Assembly (NCBI RefSeq): GCF_035920345.1
Contig: NZ_CP109149.1
Coordinates: forward strand, 7,874,001-7,938,000
Source of the DNA: Nocardia vinacea
GTDB taxonomy: Bacteria; Actinomycetota; Actinomycetes; Mycobacteriales; Mycobacteriaceae
Length of the DNA stretch: 64,000 bases
Direction: 5' to 3'
Shown: positions 20,301-26,129 of the stretch, in pieces
How positions within the stretch are numbered: position 1 is the first letter of the stretch
How the letters are laid out: every line of letters starts with the position of its first letter
Program-made: the position numbers and the translations under genes
Notes under the pieces: generated by a model
Database searches by the model: none
The model's input: the letters and a program-made list of their open reading frames with translations, nothing else
What the model was told of the DNA's origin: nothing

Positions 20301-22618
20301 TGTCGGATGCGGTTCCGGTCTGTGTGCTCACCACTGCGGAGCAGCGGGCCGATGTGCCGGTCGGCGAGCTGCCGGTGATATTGCTCGAAGAGACAACCGA
20401 ATTCGACGATCACGCCGTCAGCGATGCCGACCGAATCGCTCCGCTGTTGCCCGATCACCTTGCCTACGTCATCTACACCTCGGGTTCGACGGGTGTGCCG
20501 AAGGGCGTGGGCGTCGCGCATCGCAATGTGGTCGAGCTGTGCGCGAATACCCAGCCGCTGTTCGGGTTCGACGAGACCGATGTGTGGACGCTGTTCCACT
20601 CCTTCGCCTTCGACTTCTCGGTGTGGGAGCTGTGGTGCGCACTGGCTACCGGCGGCTCGGTGGTCGTTGTCGACTACGCGACCTCTCGGGCACCGGAACT
20701 GTTCCGCCAGTTGCTGATTCGCGAACAGGTCACCGTGCTGAACCAGACGCCGTCAGCCTTCTACCAGCTCATCGAGGCCGATCGGGCGGCAGCCGATTCC
20801 GACGGCGAATTCGCGCTGCGACATGTCGTATTCGGTGGCGAGGCACTGGATCTGCGTCAGTTGCGGCGCTGGTATGAGCGCCATGACGCGGATGCGCCGC
20901 GCCTGGTCAATATGTACGGCATTACCGAAACCACGGTGCACGTTTCGTTCCTGGCGCTGGACAAGCAGATCGCGGACAGCCCGGAAAGCCTGATCGGACG
21001 TGCGCTGCCCGGCTTGGCGGGCTATGTGCTCGATGAGCGCTTGCACCCGGTGCCGGTCGGAACACCGGGTGAGATCTACATAGCCGGAGCCCAGCTGTCC
21101 AGGGGATACCTCGGCAGGCCGGGACTGGCCGCGATCCGGTTCGTCGCGAATCCCTTCGGAGCACCGGGATCTCGCATGTACCGCACCGGCGACCTCGGAC
21201 GCTGGGGCCGGACCGGACTCGCCTACGCCGGGCGCAGTGATCAGCAAGTTCAGTTGCGCGGCTTCCGAATCGAACTCGGCGAGATCGAATCCGCGCTGCT
21301 GCGCTGCCCGGGCGTGAGCCAGGCGGTGGTGCTGGTCCGCTCGACCGAACGTCTCGGTGATCAGATCGTCGGCTATGTGGTGCCTGCGGCCGGTGCCGGC
21401 ATCGATCCCGATGAGCTGCGCATCCAGGTAGCCGAATTCCTCACCGGCTATATGGTTCCGGCCGCCATCGTGGTGCTCGATGTGATGCCACTGACGCCGA
21501 ACGGCAAGTTGGACCGGCGCGCGCTACCCGAACCCGCATTCGAGGCACGGCAGTACCGCGCACCGGCCACACCGATCGAGGAAACCGTCGCCGCCGCCTT
21601 CGCGGAGGTGCTCGACCTCGACCGATTCGGTATGGACGACAACTTCTTCGAGCGCGGCGGCAATTCATTGATCGCCACGAAGCTGACCGCGCGGCTGAGT
21701 TCGGTGCTCGGCGAGAAGATTCCGGTGATGCGGGTGTTCACCGCACCGACACCGTCGGACTTCCTGGCCGAGCTGGCCCGCCGGGCGGGCGGGCAGGTCG
21801 AGGGCGAGGCGGCGTTCGATGTGGTGCTGCCGCTGCGTGCGACGGGCACCGCCGAACCGCTGTTCTGCATTCATCCGGTCTCCGGTATCGCGTGGTCGTT
21901 CGCTGGGCTGGCCGCCTACCTCGATTCCGACCGGCCGATCTACGGCATCCAAGCGCCGACACTCGCCGCACCGGCGGTGCTGCCGGACACGATCGAGGAG
22001 TGGGCCGCGATCTATGTCGATGCGATCCGTTCGGTCCAGCCGAAGGGGCCGTATCACCTGATCGGCTGGTCGATGGGCGGTGTCTTCGCCCACGAGATCG
22101 CCGTGCAGCTGCAGCGGGCCGGACAGCGAGTGGCCACGCTCGCGGCGATGGACAGTTATATGGCCGATCCACCCGACGAACGCGCGCAGGGCGCGGGCTC
22201 ACCCGTGCCGGTGGCCGAGCTGATCGGCGGCCTGCTCGGCGAACAGGCCGGTGACCTGGGCTTCGCTGCCGATGTGGACTTGGCACAACTCGCTGAGCGG
22301 CTGGTCGAACTGCCGGAGCCGTTCGCCTCCTTCGGCTCCGACCGATTCACCCGGGTGCTGGATACGGCCGTACATTCGGTCGTCCTGCGCAATGCCTATC
22401 AGCCCGTTCGCTTCCACGGCGACGTCATCTATTTCACTGCGGGCCTCGACGATCCGACTGGGTCGATCGGGGCGTCGATTTGGGCCGAGGTTGTCGACGG
22501 TGCGGTGGACAATCGTGCGGTGCCGACCACTCACTGGCGGATGACGGCCGCCGACGGGCTCGCCGAAATCGGCAAGGTGTTGACCTCGGTTTGGCGCGAA
22601 ACCCATAGCGAGGATTGA
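8375..22618 (+). CDS. NRPS2: tetramodular finisher NRPS with epimerase and thioesterase
   Basis: 4747 residues: A1 ([10 protein letters not shown] near 170), T1 (near 557), C1 (HHIAGDG near 747), A2 (near 1233), T2 (near 1616), C2 (HHISADG near 1802), A3 (near 2283), T3 of the GGDSI type (near 2667), epimerisation domain (HHYVIDGVSW at 2856, EGHGRE, NYLGR), C3 of the post-E kind (HHILLDG near 3339), a half condensation domain (about 3640-3867), A4 (near 4031), T4 (near 4428) and a type I thioesterase (GWSMGG, Ser4566; probable His in THW near 4720). Pocket residues: A1 D-A-L-F-V-G-G-I-M; A2 D-L-W-H-L-I-L-V-S (weakly Ser-like); A3 D-P-L-I-S-G-G-I-I; A4 D-F-W-N-V-G-M-V-H, a good threonine match. 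The third residue it adds should be turned to the D form before C3. ATG 8375 has AGGGG about 8 nt upstream and gives the basic tail MTRPNRERPNRTRR, shared with NRPS4 and NRPS5. It begins with A-T and no C, so it needs the last C domain of a starter protein. The thioesterase releases the product as an acid or a macrocycle; which one cannot be told. Confidence 0.94.
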   Translation: MTRPNRERPNRTRRPRIKTLPQLLTTAVEANPAGPAVVFADATATLAQSSYAELDDRSNRLARLLIERGIGPEDLVAVGIPRSVESIVAVWAIAKAGAGFVPVDPNYPADRIAHMLSDSGAALGLTVAAVDLPDGPEWLAIDTSDIAAYSAEPITYTDRIRQLRAEHPAYVIYTSGSTGTPKGVVVTQAGLSNFCDEQRERYALTADSRTLHFASPSFDASVLELLLALSRGATMVVAAPTVYGGAELAALLRRERVTHAFITPAALASLPADGLDELRVVVAGGEACPPELVQRWAVPIADGRTREFFNGYGPTETTIMTNISAPLAPGEPVTIGGPIRGITEYVLDEELAPVPGRVVGELYISGAQVARGYHERPGLTAARFVADPFGEPGSRLYRTGDLVRWTAERELEYLGRNDFQVKIRGFRIELGEIDAVLAAHDGVDFVVTIGHEQDSGATILVSYVRAVDGVGIDTAELTELAARKLPAHMVPSAVMVLDEIPLTPVGKLDRRALPAPQLRTKTFRAPSGATEPVVAELFADVLALDMPVGADDDFFELGGNSLIGTQLMARLGAALDARIPVRLLFETPTVTGLAAAVAHHAGAGDRKALVAGPRPEAIPLSLAQQRMWFLNRFDTGSAAYNIPIAVRLSGALDVAALQAAVADLVARHEVLRTVYPDTDAGPVQLILPADQSVPELTVRTVAAEQLESAVRELLSTTFDVTAEVPLRVGLFEVDNAPTEFVLALVVHHIAGDGTSMGPLTRDLMTAYAARSAGSVPGWTPLPVQYADYSIWQRELLGSEDDPESLAAGQIAYWRDALAELPDQLNLPTDRPRPPVQSFAGGKVPVHIDAETHRALVELARAEGATLFMVVHAALAVLLARLSGTDDIAVGTPMAGRGEAALDELIGMFVNTLVFRTRVDESAPFTELLAQQRETDLGAFANADMPFERLVEVLNPVRSTARHPLFQVGLSFQNLAATSLELPGLTVAAVDFDAAVSQFDLHWIIGDHYDETGRPAGISGAVTYAHDLFDERTVQGFVARFARLLGEIAAAPRTVVGELELLDAVEWTELVSGRNATDHAVDASATLVSLLDATVAATPGGVALMGADGEPVTYSELDARVNRLARHLISRGVGPESRVVLAFRRSVDLVVAMYAVAKAGAAYVPVDPDQAVARTDYILGTAAPVCVLTNAAAGFDTELAPVVRLDRLDLGWLAETPITDGERVRPLRAANTAYLIFTSGSTGRPKGVAVSHAAIVNQLLWKTSEFVLGPGDAVLLKTAATFDLSVWEFWSAAVFGGRLVLAHSDGHRDPDYLNDLMARESVTTLHVVPSMLDALLTGRLPFTLRRVLVIGEALPAGLAQRFRDTYPQKELFNLYGPTEAAVSITSHRVTDADTVSVSIGAPEWNSRVYVLDSRLRPVPVGVSGELYLAGAQLARGYFGRVDLTAERFVADPFESGARMYRTGDLVAWNAHGQLEYRGRSDFQVKIRGFRIELGEIEAALDALPEIAQAAVIADTDQRSGERIVAYLVGVDIDVAQVKSALAGVLPSYMVPAAYVVLAALPRTVNGKLDRKALPAPEFETQVFRAPSTPIEEIVARVFADVLGVDRVGIDDDFFALGGNSLIATQVAARLGAALDTQVPVRVLFEATTVAALAVRVEHRVGSGRRPLPAASTRPDRVPLSLAQQRMWFLNQFDTASAAYNVPVAVRLSGALDIDALRSAVADVVARHEVLRTVYPSRDGVAYQVILPVGQAVPDLAVVDITVGELRDRIVELVGAGFDVTAEVPVRAELLRCDGDYVLVLVAHHISADGWSMGPLTRDLMLAYVARTGGSAPMWTPLPVQYADFALWQRAALGSESDPDSLAGQQVSYWRQALAELPDELNLPSDRIRPAVPSFAGGRCDIPIDAQLHAALVRLAREHNATLFMVVHAALAVLLARLSGTDDIAIGTPVAGRGEAELDDVIGMFVNTLVLRTEVSAGSTFAELLAHAKDVDLQAFAHADIPFERLVDLLEPERSTARHPLFQVALSFENLPDSSFELPGLHVAPVDFDLITEKFDLSLAIRESASGMFAAFTYARDLFDDATVRVFADRFVRLLTAIVTNAETPVGDLPLLAESEVEFLTRVQPDHVMAGGLLPDLLLRGLRHGADRVAVRYAGRSISYRELDRYSSRLARVLIERGVGPESLVALALPRSYEMVAAVLAVAKAGGAHVPIDPNHPLERVRYLLTDSAAVVGLTAAEYVKDLPDDVQWLALNDSTTEALCANRSAAPITDADRIVPLRLHHVAYVIYTSGSTGMPKGVTVTHAGLGGLLEHAIELYRLEPTRRFLHICAPSFDPSVLEWLCAFSVGATLVIVPSTVPGGPELGELLRAERVTHAIITPAVLGTVDPTGLDDLEMLSVGGDVTTPELLAKWQPGRRYYNGYGPTETTIISSYAELTAGQHITVGSPVHGMSALVLDARLNPVPPGVTGELYLAGGALARGYRNRAGLSAERFIANRWGEPGARMYRTGDLVRWYATSAGARELDYVGRSDFQVKVRGFRVELGEIDAVLGGHEDVEFAVTLGRETAAGATVLVSYVLAVADRVVDADRLTEFAARVLPSHMVPSAVVVLDEVPLTTNGKLDRNALPEPRFTATVSRAPSGPLESRIAELFAQVLGVRLVGADDSFFAIGGDSIVSIQLVSRAKAAGIGFTPRDVFEQKTVAGLARVAVLGTDPAPVVLAELPGGGVGDIPLTPVLAGFLDNGSFGRFAQTLVLALPEGIDRTGLAATLTAVLDHHDMLRARVWQVDGRWWQQVAAPGTLDASALLSEEDVPDAAELNRIGNAAMASALAALDPAAGRMVAFSWLRRSNARDLLVVAAHHYVIDGVSWRILIPDLITAWAQRSAGMAVALPPVGTSFRRWAHGLVEAAGSPSRMAELDYWRTVLATPDPLLGARALDPAVDTHATVRQLTVEVPVDVADAVLTTVPALYRGGVNDGLLAALAMAVRTWRARRGIDATVTRIRLEGHGREEATVPGADLTRTIGWFTSVYPVALDLSDVAEETAAVLRSVKEQLLAVPDRGIGFGVLRQLNSGTAGALAGDIGQIGFNYLGRVSTGGAPELTDPAWLPSGDLGDLEDGQDPALPASAVVDINAIVVDTDAGPRMDVVFKYAGEILDAAEVQELADDWLIALTAVARHVANPDAGGLTPSDVPLVSTTQHELDTWRANYPGLAEVLPLSPLQTGLLFLMEMLAESVDPYVIQVAVELSGEFELERLRRAAQAVLDRHANLRSAFTFGANGKPVQLIADGVRVPWRVVPEVPDADLPDLLAADQRTGFDSALAPLLRFTVYRTVSGRTHLVLTAHHILLDGWSMPLLMKDLLILYATRSDAALLPGLRPYRDYLAWLSRQDREATLRAWETALTKVAPTLLAPALVRPAVPENGFSRSAFELSATETVALTSFAAATEVTVNTVLQAAWGVVVAGITDRDDVVFGVTVSGRPPQLDGVDAMVGLFVNTIPVRVRFDSQTTVSQLLTELQGEQAALLEHHYLGLADVQAIAGGSELFDTLLAYESYPIDADGLRQAGSAVDGLVVSGVSSVDYTHYPVTVRAELGAELRVEVLYRSDTVADTAAQALTQRLRTVLGEFVTADSVAAVRDGVGPDVLTQVRYWRTTLAGLPDELTLPMDRPRSTVPSYIGGQVALQIGVHLHHELRRLAETRNTSVFVVAHAAFAVLLARLSGTTDIAIGTPASGTTVVLRTEYDPNATFDELLAEVGPVDAAAFAHADVPFAQLVEILDPVQVTGRHPLFQVAMGNTAATDPVTVDLRLSLNERIGPRGETQGVRAEFAYATDLFDAATAQRFADRFARILTAVVADTAVTVGDIELLGPDERTRVLREWNSRGAWVPAATLPELIADQARRRPDAVAVRFGDTALSFAELRRRANRVARALIAAGAGPESLVAVAVPRTEELPVALLGVLTAGAAYLPIDITYPAQRLAFVLSDAVPVCVLTTAEQRADVPVGELPVILLEETTEFDDHAVSDADRIAPLLPDHLAYVIYTSGSTGVPKGVGVAHRNVVELCANTQPLFGFDETDVWTLFHSFAFDFSVWELWCALATGGSVVVVDYATSRAPELFRQLLIREQVTVLNQTPSAFYQLIEADRAAADSDGEFALRHVVFGGEALDLRQLRRWYERHDADAPRLVNMYGITETTVHVSFLALDKQIADSPESLIGRALPGLAGYVLDERLHPVPVGTPGEIYIAGAQLSRGYLGRPGLAAIRFVANPFGAPGSRMYRTGDLGRWGRTGLAYAGRSDQQVQLRGFRIELGEIESALLRCPGVSQAVVLVRSTERLGDQIVGYVVPAAGAGIDPDELRIQVAEFLTGYMVPAAIVVLDVMPLTPNGKLDRRALPEPAFEARQYRAPATPIEETVAAAFAEVLDLDRFGMDDNFFERGGNSLIATKLTARLSSVLGEKIPVMRVFTAPTPSDFLAELARRAGGQVEGEAAFDVVLPLRATGTAEPLFCIHPVSGIAWSFAGLAAYLDSDRPIYGIQAPTLAAPAVLPDTIEEWAAIYVDAIRSVQPKGPYHLIGWSMGGVFAHEIAVQLQRAGQRVATLAAMDSYMADPPDERAQGAGSPVPVAELIGGLLGEQAGDLGFAADVDLAQLAERLVELPEPFASFGSDRFTRVLDTAVHSVVLRNAYQPVRFHGDVIYFTAGLDDPTGSIGASIWAEVVDGAVDNRAVPTTHWRMTAADGLAEIGKVLTSVWRETHSED
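16520..17870 (+). other. Epimerisation domain of NRPS2 module 3
   Basis: All usual E motifs are visible: IPLTPVLAGF, HHYVIDGVSW with the catalytic His at about residue 2857, EGHGRE, RTIGWFTSVYPV, FGVLRQLN and NYLGR. The preceding carrier has the GGDSI sequence typical of carriers that serve an E domain, and the following C domain is of the kind that accepts a D-configured donor. It is the only intact E domain in the window. Confidence 0.9.
19290..19975 (+). other. Remnant half condensation domain between C3 and A4 of NRPS2
   Basis: About 228 residues match the C-terminal half of the ordinary C domains here (YWRTTLAGLPDEL, LLARLSGTTDIAIGTP, HPLFQV, FAYATDLFD). The N-terminal half with the HHxxxDG active site is absent. 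An internal stretch equal to the usual GRGEAELDDVIGMFVN is also missing, so the text runs from GTPASG straight to TTVVLRTEYD. A complete C domain precedes it, so it is a leftover from recombination. Confidence 0.82.
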
Positions 22619-22636
22619 TCTTCGGGGGCGCACGCT

Positions 22637-22679
22637 TACTGGGTGTGCGCACCTGGTTGCGGTGGCCGCACACCCAGTA
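22637..22679. terminator. Hairpin after NRPS2, candidate terminator
   Basis: Perfect 13-bp inverted repeat TACTGGGTGTGCG and CGCACACCCAGTA with a 17-nt loop, starting 18 nt after the NRPS2 stop. There is no U-tract, as is common in actinomycetes. A related hairpin follows the stray thioesterase tail at 24279-24319. Confidence 0.6.
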
Positions 22680-22720
22680 GCGGGTGTGCGGCCTGCGTGG
22701 GGTTGGGTTTGGGTTGTTGG

Positions 22721-22808
22721 GCTGCGGTGGGGTCCTGTTGTTCTGCACCGACTTCCGGGGTATGCCGTACCCGGATGGGGTGGTGGTCCGTGGTTTTGCT
22801 GGTGCTAG
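22721..22808. repeat. Dispersed repeat X, copy 1
   Basis: About 85 bp containing GTCCTGTTGTTCTGCAC, GACTTCCGGGG and GTCCGTGGTTTTG. It matches 24046-24129 with a few substitutions and small indels. No convincing protein is encoded. With the flanking hairpin and the 77-bp repeat it fills the 356-bp gap between NRPS2 and the DUF559 gene. Confidence 0.7.
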
Positions 22809-22909
22809 GGGCGTCGTGTGGCGTACCCGGCTTACCTTCCGCGGTCAGGTGGGCTGGCTTGCGGCTTCCAGCGTGGGCGACTGGCTGTAGTTGCGTTCGG
22901 GGGATGGGG

Positions 22910-22986
22910 GATCAAGATCAGGTGGCACTGGTTGCGGGGGCTTCTCGCGGTTTGCCGCCCTGGTTTCCACGTGATCATTTGTCCAG
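22910..22986. repeat. 77-bp direct repeat, copy 1
   Basis: Begins GATCAAGATCAGGTGG and ends GTGATCATTTGTCCAG; 74 of 77 positions equal 23920-23996. It overlaps the last codons and stop of the DUF559 gene, which the two copies bracket. Confidence 0.85.
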
Positions 22987-23850
22987 TCGAGCGCCCTGGG
23001 TGGTGAGGGCGGTGCGGACGCGGTCGAGGATTATGTGGGGGCGGTGGTGGAGGAGGGGGGCGTTGAGGCGGATTACGCGCCAGCCCAGGGCTTCGATGCG
23101 GGCTATGCGGTCGATGTCCTTGGTGCGCTGGGTGGGGTCGGTCCAGTGTTGGGCGCCGTCGTATTCGACGGCCACCTGCCACTTCCGCCAACCGAGGTCG
23201 ACGCGCGCGACGAATTCGCCGTAGTGATCACGGATCACCAATTGTGTTGTGGGGCGCGGTAAGCCGTCGTCTATCAGTAGCAACCGTGTGTGGCTCTCGG
23301 GTGGGGATTCGGCGCCTGGATCTACGACGGCGAGCGTTGTCCGCAAGCGGTTGAGTGCGCGTGCGCCCGGATGTTTCGATGCCAAGATCGCGACTTCACC
23401 GGGTTCGAGTCCGGTGGCGGCGCAGAGTGCGTCCAGAATCGGTACGGCCCGCTCGCGCGGCAGGCGCCGACCGAGGTCGAATGCCGTGCGCGCCGGTGTT
23501 GTGACCGTGAACCCGTCGACCTCGCAGCACTCGCTGGGCTCGACAACGGAGCGAACGGCACGAATCCCGCAGGGCGGGCGGCAGTGTCCGCCCCTGGCGA
23601 TTTCCGCGGGTTGATCGGCATCGAGCCAGCGGGTGCCGTGCATGGCGGCCGCCGAGCAGCCGATCAGAACACCGTCGCCTTTCGCCCAATGCGCCGCGGC
23701 GCGGGCTCGGCCTCGCGCGTCGAGCGAGCAACCTCGGCGCACATAGACATCCGGGAACACCCGCACAAAGTTGTGCCGCAACTCCCAGCGCGTGACCAGC
23801 CCCGCCGCCACCGCCCACGACCCCACAAACGGCTCATCCAATACCCCCAT
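22975..23850 (-). CDS. DUF559 (PD-(D/E)XK-like) protein with AbiEi-like N-terminal region
   Basis: 291 residues if started at the ATG at 23850 (MGVLDEPFVGSWAVAAG); the frame is open further upstream to 24225 but that part is low-complexity repeat DNA. The N-terminal two thirds (RVFPDVYVRRG, GCSAAAMHG, TPARTAFDLGR) look like the winged-helix/AbiEi-antitoxin-like region common in mycobacterial and nocardial proteins of this kind. The C-terminal 110 residues are a DUF559 endonuclease-like fold with probable active-site residues in ESHTR, VDLGW and VEYDG, and the closing GWRVIRLN. The biochemical role of the family is not settled; DNA cleavage or a toxin-antitoxin link are guesses. It stands alone on the minus strand, bracketed by 77-bp direct repeats, as if inserted or duplicated with them. 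Confidence 0.78.
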   Translation of the reverse strand: MGVLDEPFVGSWAVAAGLVTRWELRHNFVRVFPDVYVRRGCSLDARGRARAAAHWAKGDGVLIGCSAAAMHGTRWLDADQPAEIARGGHCRPPCGIRAVRSVVEPSECCEVDGFTVTTPARTAFDLGRRLPRERAVPILDALCAATGLEPGEVAILASKHPGARALNRLRTTLAVVDPGAESPPESHTRLLLIDDGLPRPTTQLVIRDHYGEFVARVDLGWRKWQVAVEYDGAQHWTDPTQRTKDIDRIARIEALGWRVIRLNAPLLHHRPHIILDRVRTALTTQGARLDK

Positions 23851-23919
23851 CCCCGCACTATGCCCATCCCCACCGACAACTCCACCGAGCCCAAGGTGGA
23901 ACCTCTGCGAGCCCACGGC

Positions 23920-23996
23920 GATCAAGATCAGGTGGAACTGGTGGCGGCGGCTTCTCGCGGTTTGCCGCCCTGGTTTCCACGTGATCATTTGTCCAG
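23920..23996. repeat. 77-bp direct repeat, copy 2
   Basis: Same orientation as 22910-22986 with three differences. It lies 70 bp upstream of the DUF559 start. Confidence 0.85.
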
Positions 23997-24045
23997 GTCG
24001 GCATGTGGCTGGGACAAGGGGTGGGTGGGGGTTGTGTTCGGGGGG

Positions 24046-24129
24046 GCTGCGGTGGGTCCTGTTGTTCTGCACTGACTTCCGGGGGGTGCTGGACTCGGAT
24101 GGTTTGGCGGTCCGTGGTTTTGGTGGTGC
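24046..24129. repeat. Dispersed repeat X, copy 2
   Basis: Matches 22721-22808. Here it lies directly before the thioesterase-tail fragment, whereas copy 1 lies after the NRPS2 tail, so the order of parts is permuted between the two sites. Confidence 0.7.
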
Positions 24130-24130
24130 G

Positions 24131-24229
24131 GTGCCAACCATCCACTGGGGCATGGCGGCCGCCGACGGACTCGCCGAAGTCGGAAAGGTGTTGACCGAGG
24201 TGTGGTGGGAAAGCGGCAGCGCCAATTGA
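24131..24229 (+). pseudogene. Orphan fragment of an NRPS thioesterase C-terminus
   Basis: 33 codons ending in TGA read VPTIHWGMAAADGLAEVGKV and then LTEVWWESGSAN. This aligns with the last residues of NRPS2 (VPTTHWRMTAADGLAEIGKV, LTSVWRETHSED). DNA similarity continues past the stop (TTCGGGGGCGC) into a hairpin region. No start codon or catalytic part is present. It is the tail of a lost NRPS gene or a duplicated copy of the NRPS2 end. Confidence 0.8.
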
Positions 24230-24278
24230 GTTTCGGGGGCGCGTGCTTATTTCGTGTGTGCGCTCGTTGTGGTGGCCG

Positions 24279-24319
24279 CACACCCCGATATGGGGCGCGC
24301 GGCCCTACATCGGGGTGTG
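24279..24319. terminator. Hairpin after the thioesterase-tail fragment
   Basis: Perfect 11-bp inverted repeat CACACCCCGAT and ATCGGGGTGTG with a 19-nt loop. It is the counterpart of the hairpin behind NRPS2 although the sequence has diverged, which suggests the hairpin structure was kept. Nothing else is recognised in the gap up to 24510. Confidence 0.5.
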
Positions 24320-24510
24320 TGGGGCGCGACTCTTGGGCTGCGGTCGATGACGGTGCCGGGCTGAGGGCGTGGGTGTCGCGATGGGTTGGTTGGCTGCGAT
24401 GCGGGTGGTGATGGCGTCGGCCGAACTCGGTGCGGCGACGGACTTGTCCAACTACGATGGCAGCGCGAAGCCGCCAGGGCGGCAAGGAAATTCCGAGGGA
24501 GGGCACCTAG

Positions 24511-25425
24511 ATGTCGGTGGCCGGGATTGTTATTGTCGCCGTTCTCATGCTCCCAGTACTCGGCCTGCTGGCACTGCCGTTTCTTCTGCGGCAGAACCGT
24601 GCCATCGCGAAACTCGAAGGCGGGGTTGCGGACGTCGCCGCCAAGGCCCGGCTCGGCGCCGAACGTGGCCGATACCGCGCCAGTGTCGTGCAGATCGTCG
24701 CGAGTCTGTGGAAGGCGGCGCTCGCCGGTGCCGCGGCGGTAGCGGTCTACGTGCTGTTCTTCGGTTTGGACGCCGGGAAGGATCTCGGGGTCATTCGCTG
24801 GGTGCTCAGCATCCCGCTGGCGTTGCTGCTCACGATTCTCAGCCTGTACGCGCTGTATGTCGCGATCACCGCAGCGGGCACCCGAATCCATCTCTTCGAC
24901 AACGGGCTCGTACATCTGCATCCGACCAAGAACGCCCACGCGATCCGCTGGGAAGACGCGGAGCTTTACGGCGGGGTCGGGCGGCACGTCAAGACGTGTG
25001 GCCCTCGACTCGACCGGTCGATCCGGCTCGGCCCCGAGATCAAGGTTCGCCACCCCGACGACGGCGCGGAACTGGAAGTCACCGATGATTCGATCAACCA
25101 TGGCACCGAGCTGTTTTCAACGATTCAGGACAACGTGGCCCGGGTACGAATGCCGACCATGTTGCACGATATCGCCGAAGGTCGTCGTATCGAGTTCGGG
25201 CCATACGTCGTCGACCGGCACGGAGTGACCGCCGAGGACGAGACGGTGCGTTGGCCCGACGTATTGGGTCTCGTGTACGCGAGCACGATGGGCGTGGGCG
25301 GTGTGGGGCTGGCCCACTCGGGACCCGAAGCATTGGGAGTGACGTTCGACACCGACATACCCAACCTGGCGCTGTTGGTCACCCTCGTGGAAACGTTGCG
25401 AACCAACGCTACGCCCGCTGGTTGA
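24511..25425 (+). CDS. Membrane protein, DUF6585-like
   Basis: 304 residues starting at an ATG with a good ribosome binding site (GAGGGAGGG about 7 nt upstream). Three hydrophobic segments: about 3-27, 67-86 and 96-119. They are followed by a soluble domain of about 180 residues with two similar strand-rich repeats (RIHLFDNGLVHL with AIRWEDAELYG; VVDRHGVTAEDETVRWPDVL). This arrangement resembles the actinobacterial DUF6585 family of unknown function. The paired repeats look like PH-domain-type strands, but that is inference. Its 3' end meets the decayed DUF397 copies on the other strand. Confidence 0.75.
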   Translation: MSVAGIVIVAVLMLPVLGLLALPFLLRQNRAIAKLEGGVADVAAKARLGAERGRYRASVVQIVASLWKAALAGAAAVAVYVLFFGLDAGKDLGVIRWVLSIPLALLLTILSLYALYVAITAAGTRIHLFDNGLVHLHPTKNAHAIRWEDAELYGGVGRHVKTCGPRLDRSIRLGPEIKVRHPDDGAELEVTDDSINHGTELFSTIQDNVARVRMPTMLHDIAEGRRIEFGPYVVDRHGVTAEDETVRWPDVLGLVYASTMGVGGVGLAHSGPEALGVTFDTDIPNLALLVTLVETLRTNATPAG

Positions 25426-25441
25426 GCTTGCGATCGCGTAG

Positions 25442-25608
25442 TTAAGGCGTCCTATTCGGTGGGGTGAAGATCAGTGCAGGGCCGGTTGGGTTTTGGAGTT
25501 GCGGACCCCAAAGTGACCGGCTTCGAGCCAGGCGACTTCGACGCAGTCGTTGGCCGGACCGCTGCGCGATGACTTGAACCACTGCGCGTCGGTCAGGTTG
25601 ATGGTCGC
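25442..25608 (-). pseudogene. DUF397 copy 5, decayed
   Basis: Minus-strand remnant: TINLTDAQWFKSSRSGPAND, then CVEVAWLEAGH. The start codon position reads GCG instead of the GTG or ATG of the other copies. One A is missing from the A-run in the SKNPTGP region, giving a frameshift, and the EWDAF region contains a stop (TGG to TAG). Confidence 0.75.
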
Positions 25609-25644
25609 CGGGCGTATCTCCTGGCGTCAGCTTGGTGGAGGCGG

Positions 25645-25856
25645 CTACGCGGTGGGCCGATGGAACTCGCCGTTGTGCATGTCGGTGGTGAAGGCGTCCC
25701 ACCCGCTTGGTGTGAAGATCAGTGCGGGGCCGGTTGGGTTTTGGAGTGGCGGACACCGACGTGACCGGCTTCGAGCCAGGCGACTTCGACACACTCATCG
25801 GCAGAACCGCTGCGCGACGACTTGAACCACTGCGCGTTGGTCAGGTTGATGGGCAC
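25645..25856 (-). pseudogene. DUF397 copy 4, frameshifted
   Basis: Starts GTG at 25856 and reads VPINLTNAQWFKSSRSGSAD, then ECVEVAWLEAGHVGVR. In the codons for SKNP the A-run has four A instead of five, so the frame ends early. The frame then resumes as LIFTPSGWDAFTTDMHNGEF. Its length is exactly one base shorter than intact copies 1 and 2. Confidence 0.8.
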
Positions 25857-25883
25857 GGGTCGTATCTTCTCTTGGGGGCTGGG

Positions 25884-26093
25884 CTACGCGCCTGGGTTGA
25901 ACTCGCCGTTGTGCACGTCGGTGGTGAAGGCGTCCCATTCGCTTGGTGTGAAGATCAGTGCGGGGCCGGTGGGGTTTTTGGAGTCGCGGACACCGACGTG
26001 GCCGGATTCGAGCCAGGCGATTTCGATGCACTCCCTGCCTGAAGTACTGCGCGATGACTTGAACCACTGCGCGTTGGTCAGGTTGATGGTCAT
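25884..26093 (-). CDS. DUF397 protein, copy 3
   Basis: 69 residues, ATG start. It carries the family pattern: NAQWFKSSRS, then CIEIAWLESGHVGVRDSKNP, then GPALIFTPSEWDAF and a GEF ending. DUF397 proteins are small partners of XRE/DUF5753 regulators in actinomycetes (the Scr1-like pairs) and may act as co-regulators or as toxin/antitoxin partners. It is third in a tandem array downstream of the regulator at 26588-27481 and is probably co-transcribed with it. Confidence 0.85.
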   Translation of the reverse strand: MTINLTNAQWFKSSRSTSGRECIEIAWLESGHVGVRDSKNPTGPALIFTPSEWDAFTTDVHNGEFNPGA

Positions 26094-26129
26094 GGGGCGT
26101 GTCTCCTTGCGTCAGTTTGGTGGAGGCGG

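Noticed and set aside
24003..24194. Small plus-strand open frames in the repeat region before the membrane protein.
   Set aside because: They have no ribosome binding site and fall in repeat X; the only meaningful plus-strand text is the thioesterase-tail fragment.
23851..24225. Upstream extension of the DUF559 gene in its open frame.
   Set aside because: That stretch is dispersed repeat DNA and the orphan thioesterase tail read backwards; it does not resemble a protein domain.
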